From contig NZ_AODD01000002.1 in the NCBI RefSeq assembly GCF_000525835.1, positions 124,001-188,000 of the forward strand: 64,000 bases of DNA, in the 5' to 3' direction. A program made the position numbers and the translations under genes. The stretch's first letter is position 1; each line of letters begins with the position of its first letter. Below are positions 19,238-29,487 of the stretch, piece by piece. The notes below the pieces were generated by a model. It had not been told where the DNA came from, searched no databases, and saw only the letters and a program-made list of their open reading frames with translations. Origin of the DNA: Listeria grandensis FSL F6-0971 (GTDB taxonomy: Bacteria > Bacillota > Bacilli > Lactobacillales > Listeriaceae).

Positions 19238-20414
19238 ATGAAAGACATTTTTAAAAAAGGCCGTGCCTGTTTTAGCAAAACTAGAACAGGCTGGTTTTGA
19301 GGCTTATTTTGTAGGTGGTTCGGTGCGTGACACGTTGCTTAGGCGACCAGTGGCAGACATTGATATTGCGACGAGCGCATTTCCGGAGGAAGTCAAACAG
19401 GTCTTCACGAGGACATTTGATACGGGCATTGAGCATGGAACGGTTTCGGTGCTCGAGGCAGGAGAAATATATGAGATAACAACGTTTCGGACGGAGGGGA
19501 CTTATGCGGACTTCAGGCGACCAGACGAAGTGGTGTTTATCCGTTCTTTGGAAAAAGATTTAGAGCGCCGTGACTTCACGATGAATGCGATTGCGATGGG
19601 ATTGGATGGCCATTTCATTGATCCTTTTGGAGGGCAACAAGACATGGCACAAAAACAAATTCGTGCCGTTGGTGTACCTTTCGAACGATTCCATGAAGAT
19701 GCGCTACGGATGATGCGTGGTGTTCGTTTTGTGAGCCAATTATGTTTCGATTTGGAAAAAAATACATACGATGCGATATTGCAAAACAGTGAGCTTTTAG
19801 AAAATATTGCGGTGGAGCGGATTGCAGTAGAGTTTGTGAAATTAATGCGCGGTGAGGCTGTAAAAGTAGCGCTTCCCTTGCTTCATGAGCTAGGCATTTT
19901 ACCATTTTTGCCAGGGTTGAAAGGTCGAAACGATGCGCTAGAGCGACTGGATAAATGGGATTTAGCAACTGTAAAAGATGAGACTACGATTTGGTTTGTT
20001 GTCGTATTGGCCGTACAGCCGGTGAACGCATCAATTTTTCTACGCGCATGGAAATTGCCGAATAAGCTGATTCGTGATGTGACAAAAGCGTATGCACTAG
20101 CTGAAAAAACAGTGTGGAGTGACTATGAGTTGTTTGTAACAGGGATGGATACGGTCGCACTGATTGAAAAAGGACGCTTCGTTCGAACAGGAATAACTGT
20201 ATGGGACGCTTTATATGCACGTTTTGCCGATTTTTGTGTACAGTCTCGTAGTGATATAAAAGCAACAGGAAATGATATTATGGCTTGGACTGGCAAAAAG
20301 GGCGGGCCATGGCTGAAAGTATTACTAGCACAGCTTGATCAAGCAATTATTGAAGGCGATATCGCTAATACACCAGAGGAAATTAAAGGATGGGTGAAAC
20401 ATGTTATCAGTTAA
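19238..20414 (+). CDS. cca: CCA tRNA nucleotidyltransferase (one frameshift)
   Basis: Full span encodes about 391 aa. The nucleotidyltransferase motif YFVGGSVRDTLL and metal-binding DIDIATSA are near the N-terminus, followed by RRDFTMNAIAMG and EDALRMMRGVRF, all class II CCA enzyme signatures. It adds or repairs the 3' CCA of tRNAs. The true start is the ATG at 19238 (GGAGC upstream); after seven codons the frame shifts because of one extra G at 19259-19260. Without the correction the protein would lose its first residues. The end overlaps birA by 14 bp. Confidence 0.92.
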
Positions 20415-21375
20415 ACGACGCAAATTATTAGATGTTTTTCGAGCGGCAGAAGGCGGTTTGGTTTCAGGGCAAGAACTAGCAGGTGCATTGAATTGTAGTA
20501 GAACTGCTGTATGGAAACAGATTGAGGAATTAAAAAAAGCTGGTTTTGAAATTGATGCTAAGCGTGGAAGTGGCTACGCGATTAGGCCAACAGAGGACGC
20601 ATTTGCAGAAGATATATTGTATTTTCATGCCAAAACAAAATTTATCGGACAACAGGTAGCTTTTTATCCAGATGTGACATCGACCCAGATTATTGCGCAT
20701 CAGCTTGTTGGAGAGGGAGCACCGAGCGGAACTGTCATCGTTGCTGATCAGCAAACGGCTGGAAAAGGTCGTTTAGCGAGGCCCTGGAATTCCCAAAAAG
20801 GGACAGGTATTTGGATGAGTACGATTTTGCGTCCAGAAATACCAATGCAGCAAGTCCCCCAATTTACCTTCATTGCTTCCTTAGCAATTGCAGAGGCGAT
20901 AGAGAATGTCACAGGGCTTGAACCACAAATCAAGTGGCCCAATGATTTATATATTGACAAGCGCAAAGTATGCGGAGTTTTGACCGAGATGCAGGCGGAA
21001 GCGGAGCAAGTTCACGCGGTTATCATTGGCACAGGCATCAATGTGAATCAAGATGCTTTTCCAGAAGAATTACGTGAAAAAGCGACATCTTTAGCTATTC
21101 TAGCGGGACATCCGATTTCAAGAGGTGCCTTATATGGTGAAATTGTCGGTCAATTGGAGAAATACTATGAACTATTCTTAAATCAAGGTTTTGCTCCAAT
21201 CAAGCTACTATGGGAGGCCAGGGCGATTCCTTTTAGTGAAAAGATTATCGCGAAAACGTTAAAAGGTGAAATTCGCGGTACCGTCAAAGGTATCTCCGAT
21301 GAGGGTGTCCTCATTGTGCAAGATGCTGTCGGGGAAGAACATGCGATCTTTTCTGCAGATATTTTGTTAGGCTAG
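20401..21375 (+). CDS. birA: Biotin-protein ligase / biotin repressor
   Basis: Predicted 324 aa. Residues 1-65 form a winged helix-turn-helix (SGQELAGALNCSRTAVWKQIEEL). The ligase domain has ADQQTAGKGRLARPWNS (biotinyl-AMP binding loop) and IKWPNDLYIDKRKVCGVL, and a C-terminal SH3-like domain. It biotinylates acetyl-CoA carboxylase and pyruvate carboxylase and represses biotin genes. The ATG at 20401 lies inside the end of cca, so translation is coupled. Confidence 0.95.
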   Translation: MLSVKRRKLLDVFRAAEGGLVSGQELAGALNCSRTAVWKQIEELKKAGFEIDAKRGSGYAIRPTEDAFAEDILYFHAKTKFIGQQVAFYPDVTSTQIIAHQLVGEGAPSGTVIVADQQTAGKGRLARPWNSQKGTGIWMSTILRPEIPMQQVPQFTFIASLAIAEAIENVTGLEPQIKWPNDLYIDKRKVCGVLTEMQAEAEQVHAVIIGTGINVNQDAFPEELREKATSLAILAGHPISRGALYGEIVGQLEKYYELFLNQGFAPIKLLWEARAIPFSEKIIAKTLKGEIRGTVKGISDEGVLIVQDAVGEEHAIFSADILLG

Positions 21376-21560
21376 TAAATTTCTTTTTTTCTTGAGAAAA
21401 GGGATTTAGAAAAGAGCTCATCAGCTATGAAAAAATACGGATAGGCTTTTAATTTTATTTGGGAGCTAGGCAAAATGAGAAATAAAATCTTTTTTGGCGT
21501 TTTTTCTTTTCTTAGGTAGTCATGTATACTAGGGAAAACCGCCAAAAAGGAGCGTTGTAG

Positions 21561-22079
21561 ATGGAGTTTAGATGGTTGAGTCGCAAAGAGTTGTCTCTGT
21601 TAAAGGAGATTGATCGCAAGGAGTTAGTGGATGAAGTCTACTACATTCGAAATCACGAATTACGATTAGTAAAGGAATATTATGATATCGATGGATGGTT
21701 AGAAAGTGAGTTAGCGCTTTATACGCAGCGCCTAGAATCTATATTTGACCGAGATGGCATTATTATTGGTGCATTTGAGAAGGATCACATTGTTGGTTTG
21801 GTCTCACTAGAGAGTTATTTAATTAACGGCCGAACAATGAAGTTAGACATGCTCTATGTTAGTCATGACTATCGGCATAAAGGCCTTGGCAGGCGCCTTG
21901 TCGATATTATTTCACAAGAAGCGAATGAACTTGGGGCGAAGGAATTATATATATCCGCCACACCAGTTCGGAATACGGTTGATTTTTATTTAAGATTGGG
22001 AGCAGAGTTAGCGAATCCACCAGATATTTACTTATTTGAGTTGGAGCCGCTAGATATTCATCTGATTTTACCGATATAA
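21561..22079 (+). CDS. GNAT-family N-acetyltransferase
   Basis: Predicted 172 aa. The acetyl-CoA motif A is visible as LDMLYVSHDYRHKGLGRRLVDII (RxxGxG/A pattern), followed by ELYISATPVRNTVDFYLRLGAE typical of the GNAT C-terminal strand and helix. Substrate unknown. AAGGAG precedes the ATG, and a TATACT -10-like element lies about 30 bp upstream. The thioredoxin-like lipoprotein gene follows after 18 bp. Confidence 0.8.
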   Translation: MEFRWLSRKELSLLKEIDRKELVDEVYYIRNHELRLVKEYYDIDGWLESELALYTQRLESIFDRDGIIIGAFEKDHIVGLVSLESYLINGRTMKLDMLYVSHDYRHKGLGRRLVDIISQEANELGAKELYISATPVRNTVDFYLRLGAELANPPDIYLFELEPLDIHLILPI

Positions 22080-22097
22080 AAGAGGAGTTTTGAAGGA

Positions 22098-22518
22098 ATG
22101 AAGAGATTAATTTTTTTTAAGTATCGTAGGTATTATGTTGGTGCTCACTGCATGTGGCAATACATCGACAGAAGATAGCAAGCAGTTAGATAAGATTACG
22201 ATGGCAGAATTCCAGTCAAAAGTGGACAAGAAAGAGAGTGGCTTTGTTTACATCGGTAGACCAACATGCCCAGATTGCCAAGCTTTCCAACCAACATTGG
22301 ATAGTGTTTTAAAAGACAAGGATATGCGGCTTGCGTACTTTGATACAGATGCTGCACGAGAAAAAGATGAAGAGAAGACAAAAACGTTTTTACAAGATAT
22401 GAAAGTAAAGACAGTCCCCGTCATCTATTACTTGGAAAATGGTAAAGAAGTTGCGCGGTATGATGGGAATGATGATAAAGCTGCATTAAAAGCATGGTTT
22501 GAAAAATATAGCAAATAG
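22098..22518 (+). CDS. Thioredoxin-like lipoprotein (one frameshift)
   Basis: Full span encodes about 139 aa. A short lipoprotein signal (MKRLI-hydrophobic-VLTAC) gives lipid-modified Cys at about residue 18. The mature part has a thioredoxin fold with the redox motif CPDC in YIGRPTCPDCQAF and the cis-Pro region KTVPVIYY, resembling Bta/PedC-type accessory thioredoxins. It probably acts at the outer face of the membrane in disulfide exchange. The signal peptide is read only if one T is removed from the run of eight at 22111-22118; without this the N-terminus is lost. Confidence 0.82.
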
Positions 22519-22525
22519 TTAGAAG

Positions 22526-22568
22526 AAACGCATGATCACGAATTCATTCGAGAATAGCATGCGTTTTT
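22526..22568 (+). terminator. Rho-independent terminator
   Basis: AAACGCATG and CATGCGTTT form a 9-bp stem, with T5 at the 3' side. It lies just after the thioredoxin-like gene. Confidence 0.75.
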
Positions 22569-22748
22569 CTTGATAAAAGCTGTATTTTCCGCGGGTTTAA
22601 GAACTTTCGAAATGCGTCGAAATGTGTTACTATAGCATGGAGGAAGGCAATCATTGACTGTATCTAGTAAAGAACGGTACATGCTTTCTTTTAAAGAAAA
22701 TATTTTGCTTTGATCCGCTTTTTTGGACAGAGACAAGAGGAGAAGATA

Positions 22749-23585
22749 ATGATGAAAAAACCTGTTGATTTTTTGCAAATGAAAGCGACGCAGGAAAAAG
22801 TAACAATGTTAACGGCATACGATTATCCGTCCGCAAAAAATGCGGAGAAGGCGGGAATCGATATGATTCTCGTTGGTGATTCGCTCGGAATGGTTGTGCT
22901 CGGCTATGACTCGACCATTCCAGTTACGATTGCGGATATGATTCATCATACGAAAGCGGTGCGACGTGGTGCTCCAAGTACGTTTGTCGTCATGGATATG
23001 CCTTTTTTAAGCTACCATGGTTCTGTGGAAGAAACCATTCGGAATGCGAGACAGATGATCCAAGAAACTGGTGCCAATGCGCTGAAAGTGGAAGGTGCTG
23101 GTAATGTCTTTGAAAAGATCGCGCATCTAAGTGCTGGTGGTGTAGCAGTTGTCGCGCATCTAGGTTTAACGCCTCAAACGGTAGGACTGACTGGTAGCTA
23201 TAAAGTGCAAGCTAAATCACTTGGTGCCGCGCGTGAATTACTTCAAAATGCGAAGGAGGCGGAAGCGGCAGGAGCGATTGCTCTTGTTTTAGAAGCAATC
23301 CCAAGGCAGCTTGCTAAAGAAGTAACACAGGCAGTTTCCATCCCTACGATTGGAATCGGAGCAGGAGTGGAAACTGACGGTCAAGTGTTGGTTTACCACG
23401 ATGTGATTCAATATGGTACCGATCGTGTGGCTAAATTTGTCAAAACGTATGCCAATGTAGATGCTATGATCGATCAAGCGCTTGGGAGCTTTGTCCGTGA
23501 AGTAAAGGCAGGAACATTTCCTATGCTAGAAAACACGTTCACTATGAGCGACGAGACATTGCAGGGCTTGTACGGAGGCGAATGA
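22749..23585 (+). CDS. panB: 3-methyl-2-oxobutanoate hydroxymethyltransferase
   Basis: Predicted 278 aa. Family motifs are [39 protein letters not shown] and a VLEAIP-T-GIGAG segment. It transfers a hydroxymethyl group from methylene-THF to ketoisovalerate, giving ketopantoate. The first of two adjacent ATGs at 22749 is used, behind GAGGAG. panC begins 1 bp after the stop, so panB-panC-panD is a tight operon. Confidence 0.95.
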   Translation: MMKKPVDFLQMKATQEKVTMLTAYDYPSAKNAEKAGIDMILVGDSLGMVVLGYDSTIPVTIADMIHHTKAVRRGAPSTFVVMDMPFLSYHGSVEETIRNARQMIQETGANALKVEGAGNVFEKIAHLSAGGVAVVAHLGLTPQTVGLTGSYKVQAKSLGAARELLQNAKEAEAAGAIALVLEAIPRQLAKEVTQAVSIPTIGIGAGVETDGQVLVYHDVIQYGTDRVAKFVKTYANVDAMIDQALGSFVREVKAGTFPMLENTFTMSDETLQGLYGGE

Positions 23586-23586
23586 G

Positions 23587-24449
23587 ATGAAAATCATTCG
23601 TAGTAGGGAGATGCTTGCTGCTGAAATAAAAGGTTATCAAAAGAAGCAACAAAGCATCGGTTTTGTTCCAACCATGGGTTATTTACACGAAGGCCATTTA
23701 GCGCTTGTTGCGGCGGCCAAGCAAGAAAATGAAATAGTTGTTATGAGTATTTTTGTGAATCCAGCGCAGTTCGGGCCGAATGAAGACTTGGAAAGTTACC
23801 CGCGCGATGAGGTGCATGATAGAAAATTGGCGGAGGCGAATGGCGTAGATCTCCTTTTTATACCATCTGTTGAAGTGATGTACCCAGAGAACTTAACGGC
23901 TGAGATCCATGTGAAACAACGAATTTCCGTGTTAGACGGTGCGGCTCGGCCTGGTCATTTTGATGGTGTCGTAACGGTGTTAGCGAAATTATTTCACCTC
24001 GTTCAGCCTACGAATGCCTATTTTGGTCAGAAGGATGCTCAGCAAGTAGCTGTGGTGGAAGGTTTTGTTGCTGATTATTTTTTCCCGGTAACGATTCGTG
24101 TTATACCGACTGTAAGAGAGCAGGACGGACTAGCGAAGAGTTCACGAAATGTGTATTTAACAGCACAGGAACGTAAAGAAGCAGCTGTTATCCATGAAGC
24201 GCTAGTTAAAGCACGAGAGCAATTATCGAAAACTCGAGATAGAGAGGCTATATTAGCAAATATCAGAAGCTTCATTGATAAGCAAACGACGCATCATGGA
24301 ATGGTATACCTGGATATGTATCAATACCCCTCGTTTGAGGCTGTAACCGATTGGATGATCCGATTATTATTGCCATTTGTCTACAATATTCGAAGGCCAG
24401 ATTGATTGATAATGAAATAACTACGGGGGTGCAAAGACATGATGCGTGA
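23587..24449 (+). CDS. panC: Pantothenate synthetase (one frameshift)
   Basis: Full span encodes about 287 aa. [15 protein letters not shown] contains the HxGH ATP site, with [19 protein letters not shown] and the FGQKDAQQ and STRNVYL-like (SSRNVYLT) motifs. It condenses pantoate and beta-alanine using ATP. Near the end the frame shifts at 24352-24354, where GG should be GGG. In the restored frame the usual ending (ARLIDNEI) appears and the stop falls at 24447-24449, inside panD. The 11-bp overlap with panD indicates coupling. Confidence 0.9.
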
Positions 24450-24822
24450 AATGATGCATGCCAAAATTCATCAAGCTACTGTTACTGAAGCCAACCTCCA
24501 TTATGTTGGTAGTATTACGATTGATACAGCGATTTTAGAAGCTGTAGATATGCTTCCAAATGAGAAAGTACAGATAGTAAACAATAATAATGGTGCTCGC
24601 TTAGAGACATATATTATCCCTGGGAAGCGAAATAGTGGTATCATTTGTTTGAATGGTGCTGCCGCGAGGATGACGCAAGTTGGCGATACGATTATCATTA
24701 TGGCATACGGCGTTTTTAATGAAGAAGAAGTCAGCAAGCATCAGCCTAAAATAGTAGTTTTAGATAAGGAAAATAAGATCGCGCAAGTTTTACCAGAAGA
24801 AAAAGCGCAGACGATGTTGTAA
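24439..24822 (+). CDS. panD: Aspartate 1-decarboxylase proenzyme
   Basis: Predicted 127 aa. From the ATG at 24439 the self-cleavage pair Gly-Ser falls exactly at residues 24-25 (HYVGSITID), which decides the start over the two later ATGs. Other motifs are [12 protein letters not shown] and [11 protein letters not shown]. The pyruvoyl enzyme makes beta-alanine for pantothenate. A 5-bp GGGGG site lies 9-10 bp upstream. Confidence 0.95.
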   Translation: MMREMMHAKIHQATVTEANLHYVGSITIDTAILEAVDMLPNEKVQIVNNNNGARLETYIIPGKRNSGIICLNGAAARMTQVGDTIIIMAYGVFNEEEVSKHQPKIVVLDKENKIAQVLPEEKAQTML

Positions 24823-24826
24823 AATA

Positions 24827-24857
24827 TAGAGGCTAGGTTCTTGGATCCTAGCTTCTA
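24827..24857. other. Stem-loop between panD and dinG
   Basis: TAGAGGCTAGG and CCTAGCTTCTA form an 11-bp stem (one G-T pair) around a 9-nt loop. There is no T run after it on the + strand, so it may be a processing or weak termination structure. Confidence 0.4.
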
Positions 24858-24879
24858 TACGTTAAGGGGATGGATGACC

Positions 24880-27657
24880 ATGAAGAATAGACGATATATC
24901 GTTGTGGATCTGGAGACCACTGGAAACCAAGCAACGAAGGCAGATAAAATTATTCAATTTTCAGCATGTATTGTGGAAGACGGGAAGATTGTGGATCAAT
25001 TCTCTACCTTTCTAAATCCAGAGAAACGTATACCTCCTTTCATAAAGGAATTAACAGGGATTGTGGACAAAGATGTAAAAGATGCACCTTTGTTTGAAGA
25101 TGTCTCTTCGATTATTCATTCGTTGATTGATGGTGGTATTTTCGTGGCGCATAACGTGAGTTTTGACTGGACATTTCTCCAAAAAGAAATGCGGGAAGCT
25201 GGGGAGGCACCATTAAAAATGAAACTGTTAGATACAGTGGAACTGGCTCGAATTATGTATCCCACTGTGGATAGTTTTAAGCTTCAGGATTTAGCAGATG
25301 AGTTTGGGTTAGGCCATGATGCCCCGCACCGAGCTGATAGTGATGCGCGGGTGACGGCAGAATTACTTTTACTTTTCTTGGAGAAGCTCGAGTCGTTACC
25401 GCTTGCGACGATTAGGAAGTTAACCACCTTAGCACAGCATTTGACAGGTTTCCTTGCAGAATTGCTTTTTGATATAGAGATGCGTAAGGAGCGGGAGATG
25501 GAGCGTTTAGATCCCCAATGGTTGGAATATAGAGGGATTGTGATACGCCAAAAGGATGTCAAGGTTGCACAATATAGTCGGGCGGATAATTTGACGTATC
25601 CAAGTAGTGATGATGATAAAATCGCGCTTTTCCAGACGGCGGATGTGACGCTTGTACCACGTGTAGGGCAATTTTTGATGATGGATACAGTGATGGATTC
25701 ATGGAAAGCAGAAACCGACACATTGATAGAAGCTGGAACTGGGATTGGTAAGACATTGGGCTATTTTTTACCAGCCATTTATTTTGCGAAAGAACGGCAA
25801 ATTCCAATCGTGATTAGTACATATACAAACCTTTTGCAATCTCAAATATTTCATAAAGATATTCCGTTGCTGGCTACGCTTACGGGTTTTGACATACAAG
25901 CTGTGGTGTTAAAAGGCAGGGATCATTATATTAACCTGTTTAAATTTGAGCAATTACTTACGGAAGTCGATAAAACATATGATGTTGTACTTACAAAAAT
26001 GCAATTACTCGTTTGGTTAACGGAAACAACGACGGGGGATATTGATGAGGTCAATTTGTCTGGTGGCGGGCAATTATTTTGGAATCGTATGAAACATACG
26101 GGATGGTTTCTGTCACCGACAAAGGATCCATGGCTCGCATACGATTTTTATCTCTTTAATCAAAAGCAAGCCAAGGCAGCAGACTTGATCATTGTGAATC
26201 ATGCTCTACTGTTACAGGATCATTATGGGAAGGGACAATGGTTACCTGATTATGAGTATGCGGTCATTGATGAGGCACATCACTTCACGGATGCAGCACG
26301 TGCACAGAAAAGCTTTGTTTTCTCTTATCGACGCATGAAATTTTTTATGAATAGGTTGGGAACGTTAGGAAAAGAGGCGATCCTTAAACGATTAGAATGG
26401 ATGTTTCCCGAGCAGCACCAACTTTTTGATGTAGAGATTGCGGTCGTGAAACTAGAAGAAGCATTGGATGACTTATTTAGGCTACTTGCGCAAAAGTTAT
26501 TGAAATCACATAAAAATACAACAGAACTAATATTGGTGGAGAATGTGATCGATGAGAAATTGGATGCGGCGTTATTCTTCGCTGGTGAAAAAGCATTGCT
26601 TCTTATGCGTGAGGTTAGCGTTGCACTGGACTTGATTTTGACGGAAGGAAAGCAAAAAGCCGAGGTATTCGATGAAAAAGAATCTGCATTTTTGGAAGAG
26701 GTTTATTCTTTTGTCATAGATTGGAAAAAAGCCGAAAATCAGTTGGCGACGATGCTATACGAAAAAGAAGAGGCGATGATGCTGTATATTGAGTCAGATC
26801 GGCATAAATCGTTAGGGAGTATGAGGCTTCGGGCGGATATTATACAAGTTAATCATACGCTGCAAAAAGATTTTTTCGATACGAAAAAAGCGGTTGTATT
26901 AACATCAGCCACGCTCACTGTGAATGATTCTTTTGCCTATATTCAAGCAGAATTGGGACTGGATGCAGATATCATAACAAGACAAATTAAATCACCGTTT
27001 CATTATGATGAGAATGCGAGAATTTTAATCCCATCCGATATGCTTCCGGTCAAAGGGACGTCTTTAGATGATTATACGAGCCGGTTAGCCAGTTACCTCA
27101 GTGCGATTGCAAAAGAAACCTCGGGACGGATGCTTGTGCTTTTTACGGCCAATGATATGCTACAAAAAACATATCGGAAGATGAATCAAGATGCCTCGAT
27201 TGCAGAATATCGTATTTTAGCACAAGGTGTATCATCAGGAAGCCCTGCACGATTAACCAAACAGTTTTTGGCTTTAGATAAAGCGATTTTACTGGGAACC
27301 ATGACTTTTTGGGAGGGTGTTGATATTCCAGGAGATGATTTATCTTGTCTGGTTATTGTGCGTCTGCCATTTGCGCCACTGGAAGATCCGTATACAAAAG
27401 CCCAGATTACTTTGCGTAAAAAAATGGGACAAAACGCATTTCAAACATACTCCTTACCAGAGGCCGTACTTCGCTTTAAGCAAGGGTTTGGTCGCCTTAT
27501 TCGCAGGGAAGCAGATCGCGGTATTGTATTTGTTTTTGATAACCGAGTGGACACGACTAACTTTGGAAAGGCCTTTTTGCACTCGATTCCTGAGGTTCCT
27601 ATTGTAAAAGGCCGGGAGCAGGAATTGCTCGAAGAAGTGAAGAAATTTTTTGAATGA
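24880..27657 (+). CDS. dinG: DinG-family 3'-5' exonuclease / helicase
   Basis: Predicted 925 aa. Residues about 5-170 form a DEDDh exonuclease (VVDLETTG, then VAHNVSFDWTFL and HRADSDARVT). The helicase part has Walker A EAGTGIGKT at about residue 284-292, DEAH in VIDEAHHF near 463, and C-terminal motifs including GTMTFWEGVDIPGD and QGFGRLIRREADRG. Cys residues for an iron-sulfur cluster are not apparent, as known for the Gram-positive exonuclease-fused type. The likely role is DNA repair. The ATG at 24880 is chosen for its 10-bp spacing from AAGGGG. Confidence 0.92.
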   Translation: MKNRRYIVVDLETTGNQATKADKIIQFSACIVEDGKIVDQFSTFLNPEKRIPPFIKELTGIVDKDVKDAPLFEDVSSIIHSLIDGGIFVAHNVSFDWTFLQKEMREAGEAPLKMKLLDTVELARIMYPTVDSFKLQDLADEFGLGHDAPHRADSDARVTAELLLLFLEKLESLPLATIRKLTTLAQHLTGFLAELLFDIEMRKEREMERLDPQWLEYRGIVIRQKDVKVAQYSRADNLTYPSSDDDKIALFQTADVTLVPRVGQFLMMDTVMDSWKAETDTLIEAGTGIGKTLGYFLPAIYFAKERQIPIVISTYTNLLQSQIFHKDIPLLATLTGFDIQAVVLKGRDHYINLFKFEQLLTEVDKTYDVVLTKMQLLVWLTETTTGDIDEVNLSGGGQLFWNRMKHTGWFLSPTKDPWLAYDFYLFNQKQAKAADLIIVNHALLLQDHYGKGQWLPDYEYAVIDEAHHFTDAARAQKSFVFSYRRMKFFMNRLGTLGKEAILKRLEWMFPEQHQLFDVEIAVVKLEEALDDLFRLLAQKLLKSHKNTTELILVENVIDEKLDAALFFAGEKALLLMREVSVALDLILTEGKQKAEVFDEKESAFLEEVYSFVIDWKKAENQLATMLYEKEEAMMLYIESDRHKSLGSMRLRADIIQVNHTLQKDFFDTKKAVVLTSATLTVNDSFAYIQAELGLDADIITRQIKSPFHYDENARILIPSDMLPVKGTSLDDYTSRLASYLSAIAKETSGRMLVLFTANDMLQKTYRKMNQDASIAEYRILAQGVSSGSPARLTKQFLALDKAILLGTMTFWEGVDIPGDDLSCLVIVRLPFAPLEDPYTKAQITLRKKMGQNAFQTYSLPEAVLRFKQGFGRLIRREADRGIVFVFDNRVDTTNFGKAFLHSIPEVPIVKGREQELLEEVKKFFE

Positions 27658-27669
27658 CCGTTTTTTTAC

Positions 27670-27698
27670 TTCAAATATGGCGTTCGTATTGCTATAAT
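27670..27698 (+). promoter_or_regulatory. Promoter of the ypmB-aspB-asnS group
   Basis: TTCAAA (27670-27675), 17-bp spacer, TATAAT (27693-27698). Confidence 0.6.
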
Positions 27699-27744
27699 AA
27701 AGCTATGCCTGAAATGGGCGAACACAGCATAAAAGCTAATAGAA

Positions 27745-28263
27745 ATGAGAGTAGATATTTTGCGAAATCGTAATCAGAGAAGTTACTGGAAATGGATTTG
27801 GATCAGCATAGCAGCAGTTATCGTTGTGGTGGCAGGGTTCTTTATCTTTTTCTACAGTGCCCAGAAGCCAATTCGCACGGATAAGGAGACGGCGCTTGCC
27901 CGCATTGACGGTAAGGTGGATTTGAAAGAGCAGAAGGATTTTTATCTGTATAACGGTGCGAACGGTGTTTATTACGTACTGACTGGTAAGAATAGTAAAG
28001 GCAAAAATATTATTGCGTGGGTTCCAAAGAGTAAGAAGGGAACCGTAGTTGTCAAATACGCAGCCGATGGTATTTCAAAAGAAGATGCAATTGCAAAAGT
28101 GAAGCAAGAAAAGAATCCGGTAAAGATTCTAAATGTGACACTTGGTATGGATAAAGGGGTACCGATTTGGGAAGTTTCGTATTTGGATAAGGCGAACAAC
28201 TTAAACTATTACGATTTGGATTTTGAAACAGGTGAATGGTACCGAGCAATTGAGAATTTATAA
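27745..28263 (+). CDS. ypmB: YpmB-like membrane-anchored protein (DUF5590)
   Basis: Predicted 172 aa. A basic N-terminus and single transmembrane helix (residues about 17-40) are followed by an extracellular part with two PepSY-like units. Residues such as KDFYLYNGANGVYYVLTGKN and GVPIWEVSYLD are characteristic of YpmB. Function unknown. No strong ribosome site precedes the ATG at 27745; a TTG at 27760 with GAGAG upstream is a possible start. It sits before aspB and asnS as in Bacillus. Confidence 0.8.
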   Translation: MRVDILRNRNQRSYWKWIWISIAAVIVVVAGFFIFFYSAQKPIRTDKETALARIDGKVDLKEQKDFYLYNGANGVYYVLTGKNSKGKNIIAWVPKSKKGTVVVKYAADGISKEDAIAKVKQEKNPVKILNVTLGMDKGVPIWEVSYLDKANNLNYYDLDFETGEWYRAIENL

Positions 28264-28291
28264 GATTTTTTAAAATTAGGAGGGAACGTGC

Positions 28292-29476
28292 ATGGACCTA
28301 CCGCTATCGAAACGAGTCCAAGAAATTGCTGCATCGCCTACACTTGCGATTACAGCGAAAGCAAGAGAGATGAAGCAAGCTGGAGTAGATGTGATTGGGC
28401 TTGGAGCCGGGGAACCGGACTTCAATACCCCGCAGAATATCATTGATGCCGCTGTGGATTCGATGAACAAAGGATTTACGAAGTACACGGCAACAACCGG
28501 AATACCAGAATTAAAGCAGGCGATTATTGGCAAGTTACAACAAGATCAAGATTTGGCGTATAAGCCAAACCAAATTTTTGTTGGAACGGGTGCCAAACAT
28601 GTCTTGTATTGTGCGTTTCAGGCTATTTTGAATCCTGGTGATGAAGTAATCGTACCTGTCCCTTACTGGGTGACGTATCCAGAGCAGATCAAGCTTGCTG
28701 GTGGTGTACCGATTTTTGTTGAGACTGGTTTTGAGGCGGATTTTAAAATCACAGCTGCTGATTTTGAAAAGGCAGTGACGTCAAAAACACGGGCGATCGT
28801 GCTGAATTCTCCGAACAATCCAACGGGGATGACCTATTCCAAAGCAGAGCTCGTTGCGATTGGGAAAGTAGCGGAAAAACATGGAATCTATGTCGTTTCC
28901 GATGAAATTTACGAAAAATTATATTATGGTGATAAAAAGGAACTCGTGTCCATCGCGTCGTTGAGTGATGCGCTGTATCAACTAACGATTGTCATTAACG
29001 GCGTATCGAAAGCTTACGCAATGACTGGCTGGCGGATTGGTTATGCAGCAGCGGCTGAACCGATCATTGCTAGCATGGGAAGGTTAGCGGATCATATGAC
29101 GAGTAATCCAACCGCGAATGCACAATATGGCGCGATGGAAGCTTACAATGGGGAGCAAGCGGTCCCAGAAACGATGTACCAAGCGTTTGAGGAGCGAATG
29201 GAGCGTTTTTATCCGATTTTGGAATCCATTCCAGGTTTTAAACCGAAGAAGCCAAGCGGTGCTTTCTACTTCTTCATCGATGTGGCCGAAGCCGCACAAA
29301 TGAAAGGTTTTGCAGATGTGGATGCTTTTGCAAAAAGCTTGTTAGATGATGCCTTCGTTGCGGTTGTTCCGGGCTCAGGTTTTGGAATGCCGGACTATAT
29401 CCGAATTTCCTACGCAACAGACCCAGCGCTATTTGAACAAGCACTGAACAGAATAAACGATTTTATGAAAAATTAG
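28292..29476 (+). CDS. aspB: Aspartate aminotransferase (class I)
   Basis: Predicted 394 aa. Class I/II aminotransferase with [11 protein letters not shown] near the N-terminus, [13 protein letters not shown] in the middle and the PLP lysine at about residue 240 in [14 protein letters not shown]. The C-terminal Arg is in YIRISYATD. It interconverts aspartate/oxaloacetate with glutamate/2-oxoglutarate. AGGAGG precedes the ATG. asnS follows after 11 bp, linking aspartate supply to asparaginyl-tRNA synthesis as in related genomes. Confidence 0.94.
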   Translation: MDLPLSKRVQEIAASPTLAITAKAREMKQAGVDVIGLGAGEPDFNTPQNIIDAAVDSMNKGFTKYTATTGIPELKQAIIGKLQQDQDLAYKPNQIFVGTGAKHVLYCAFQAILNPGDEVIVPVPYWVTYPEQIKLAGGVPIFVETGFEADFKITAADFEKAVTSKTRAIVLNSPNNPTGMTYSKAELVAIGKVAEKHGIYVVSDEIYEKLYYGDKKELVSIASLSDALYQLTIVINGVSKAYAMTGWRIGYAAAAEPIIASMGRLADHMTSNPTANAQYGAMEAYNGEQAVPETMYQAFEERMERFYPILESIPGFKPKKPSGAFYFFIDVAEAAQMKGFADVDAFAKSLLDDAFVAVVPGSGFGMPDYIRISYATDPALFEQALNRINDFMKN

Positions 29477-29487
29477 GGAGTGTAAAC

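Noticed and set aside
24841-24879. Upstream in-frame ATG for dinG.
   Set aside because: It lies in the loop of a stem-loop with no ribosome site; the ATG at 24880 has the right spacing and starts next to the exonuclease motif.
29301-29487. T-box leader for asnS.
   Set aside because: The gap between aspB and asnS is only 11 bp; there is no room for a leader.
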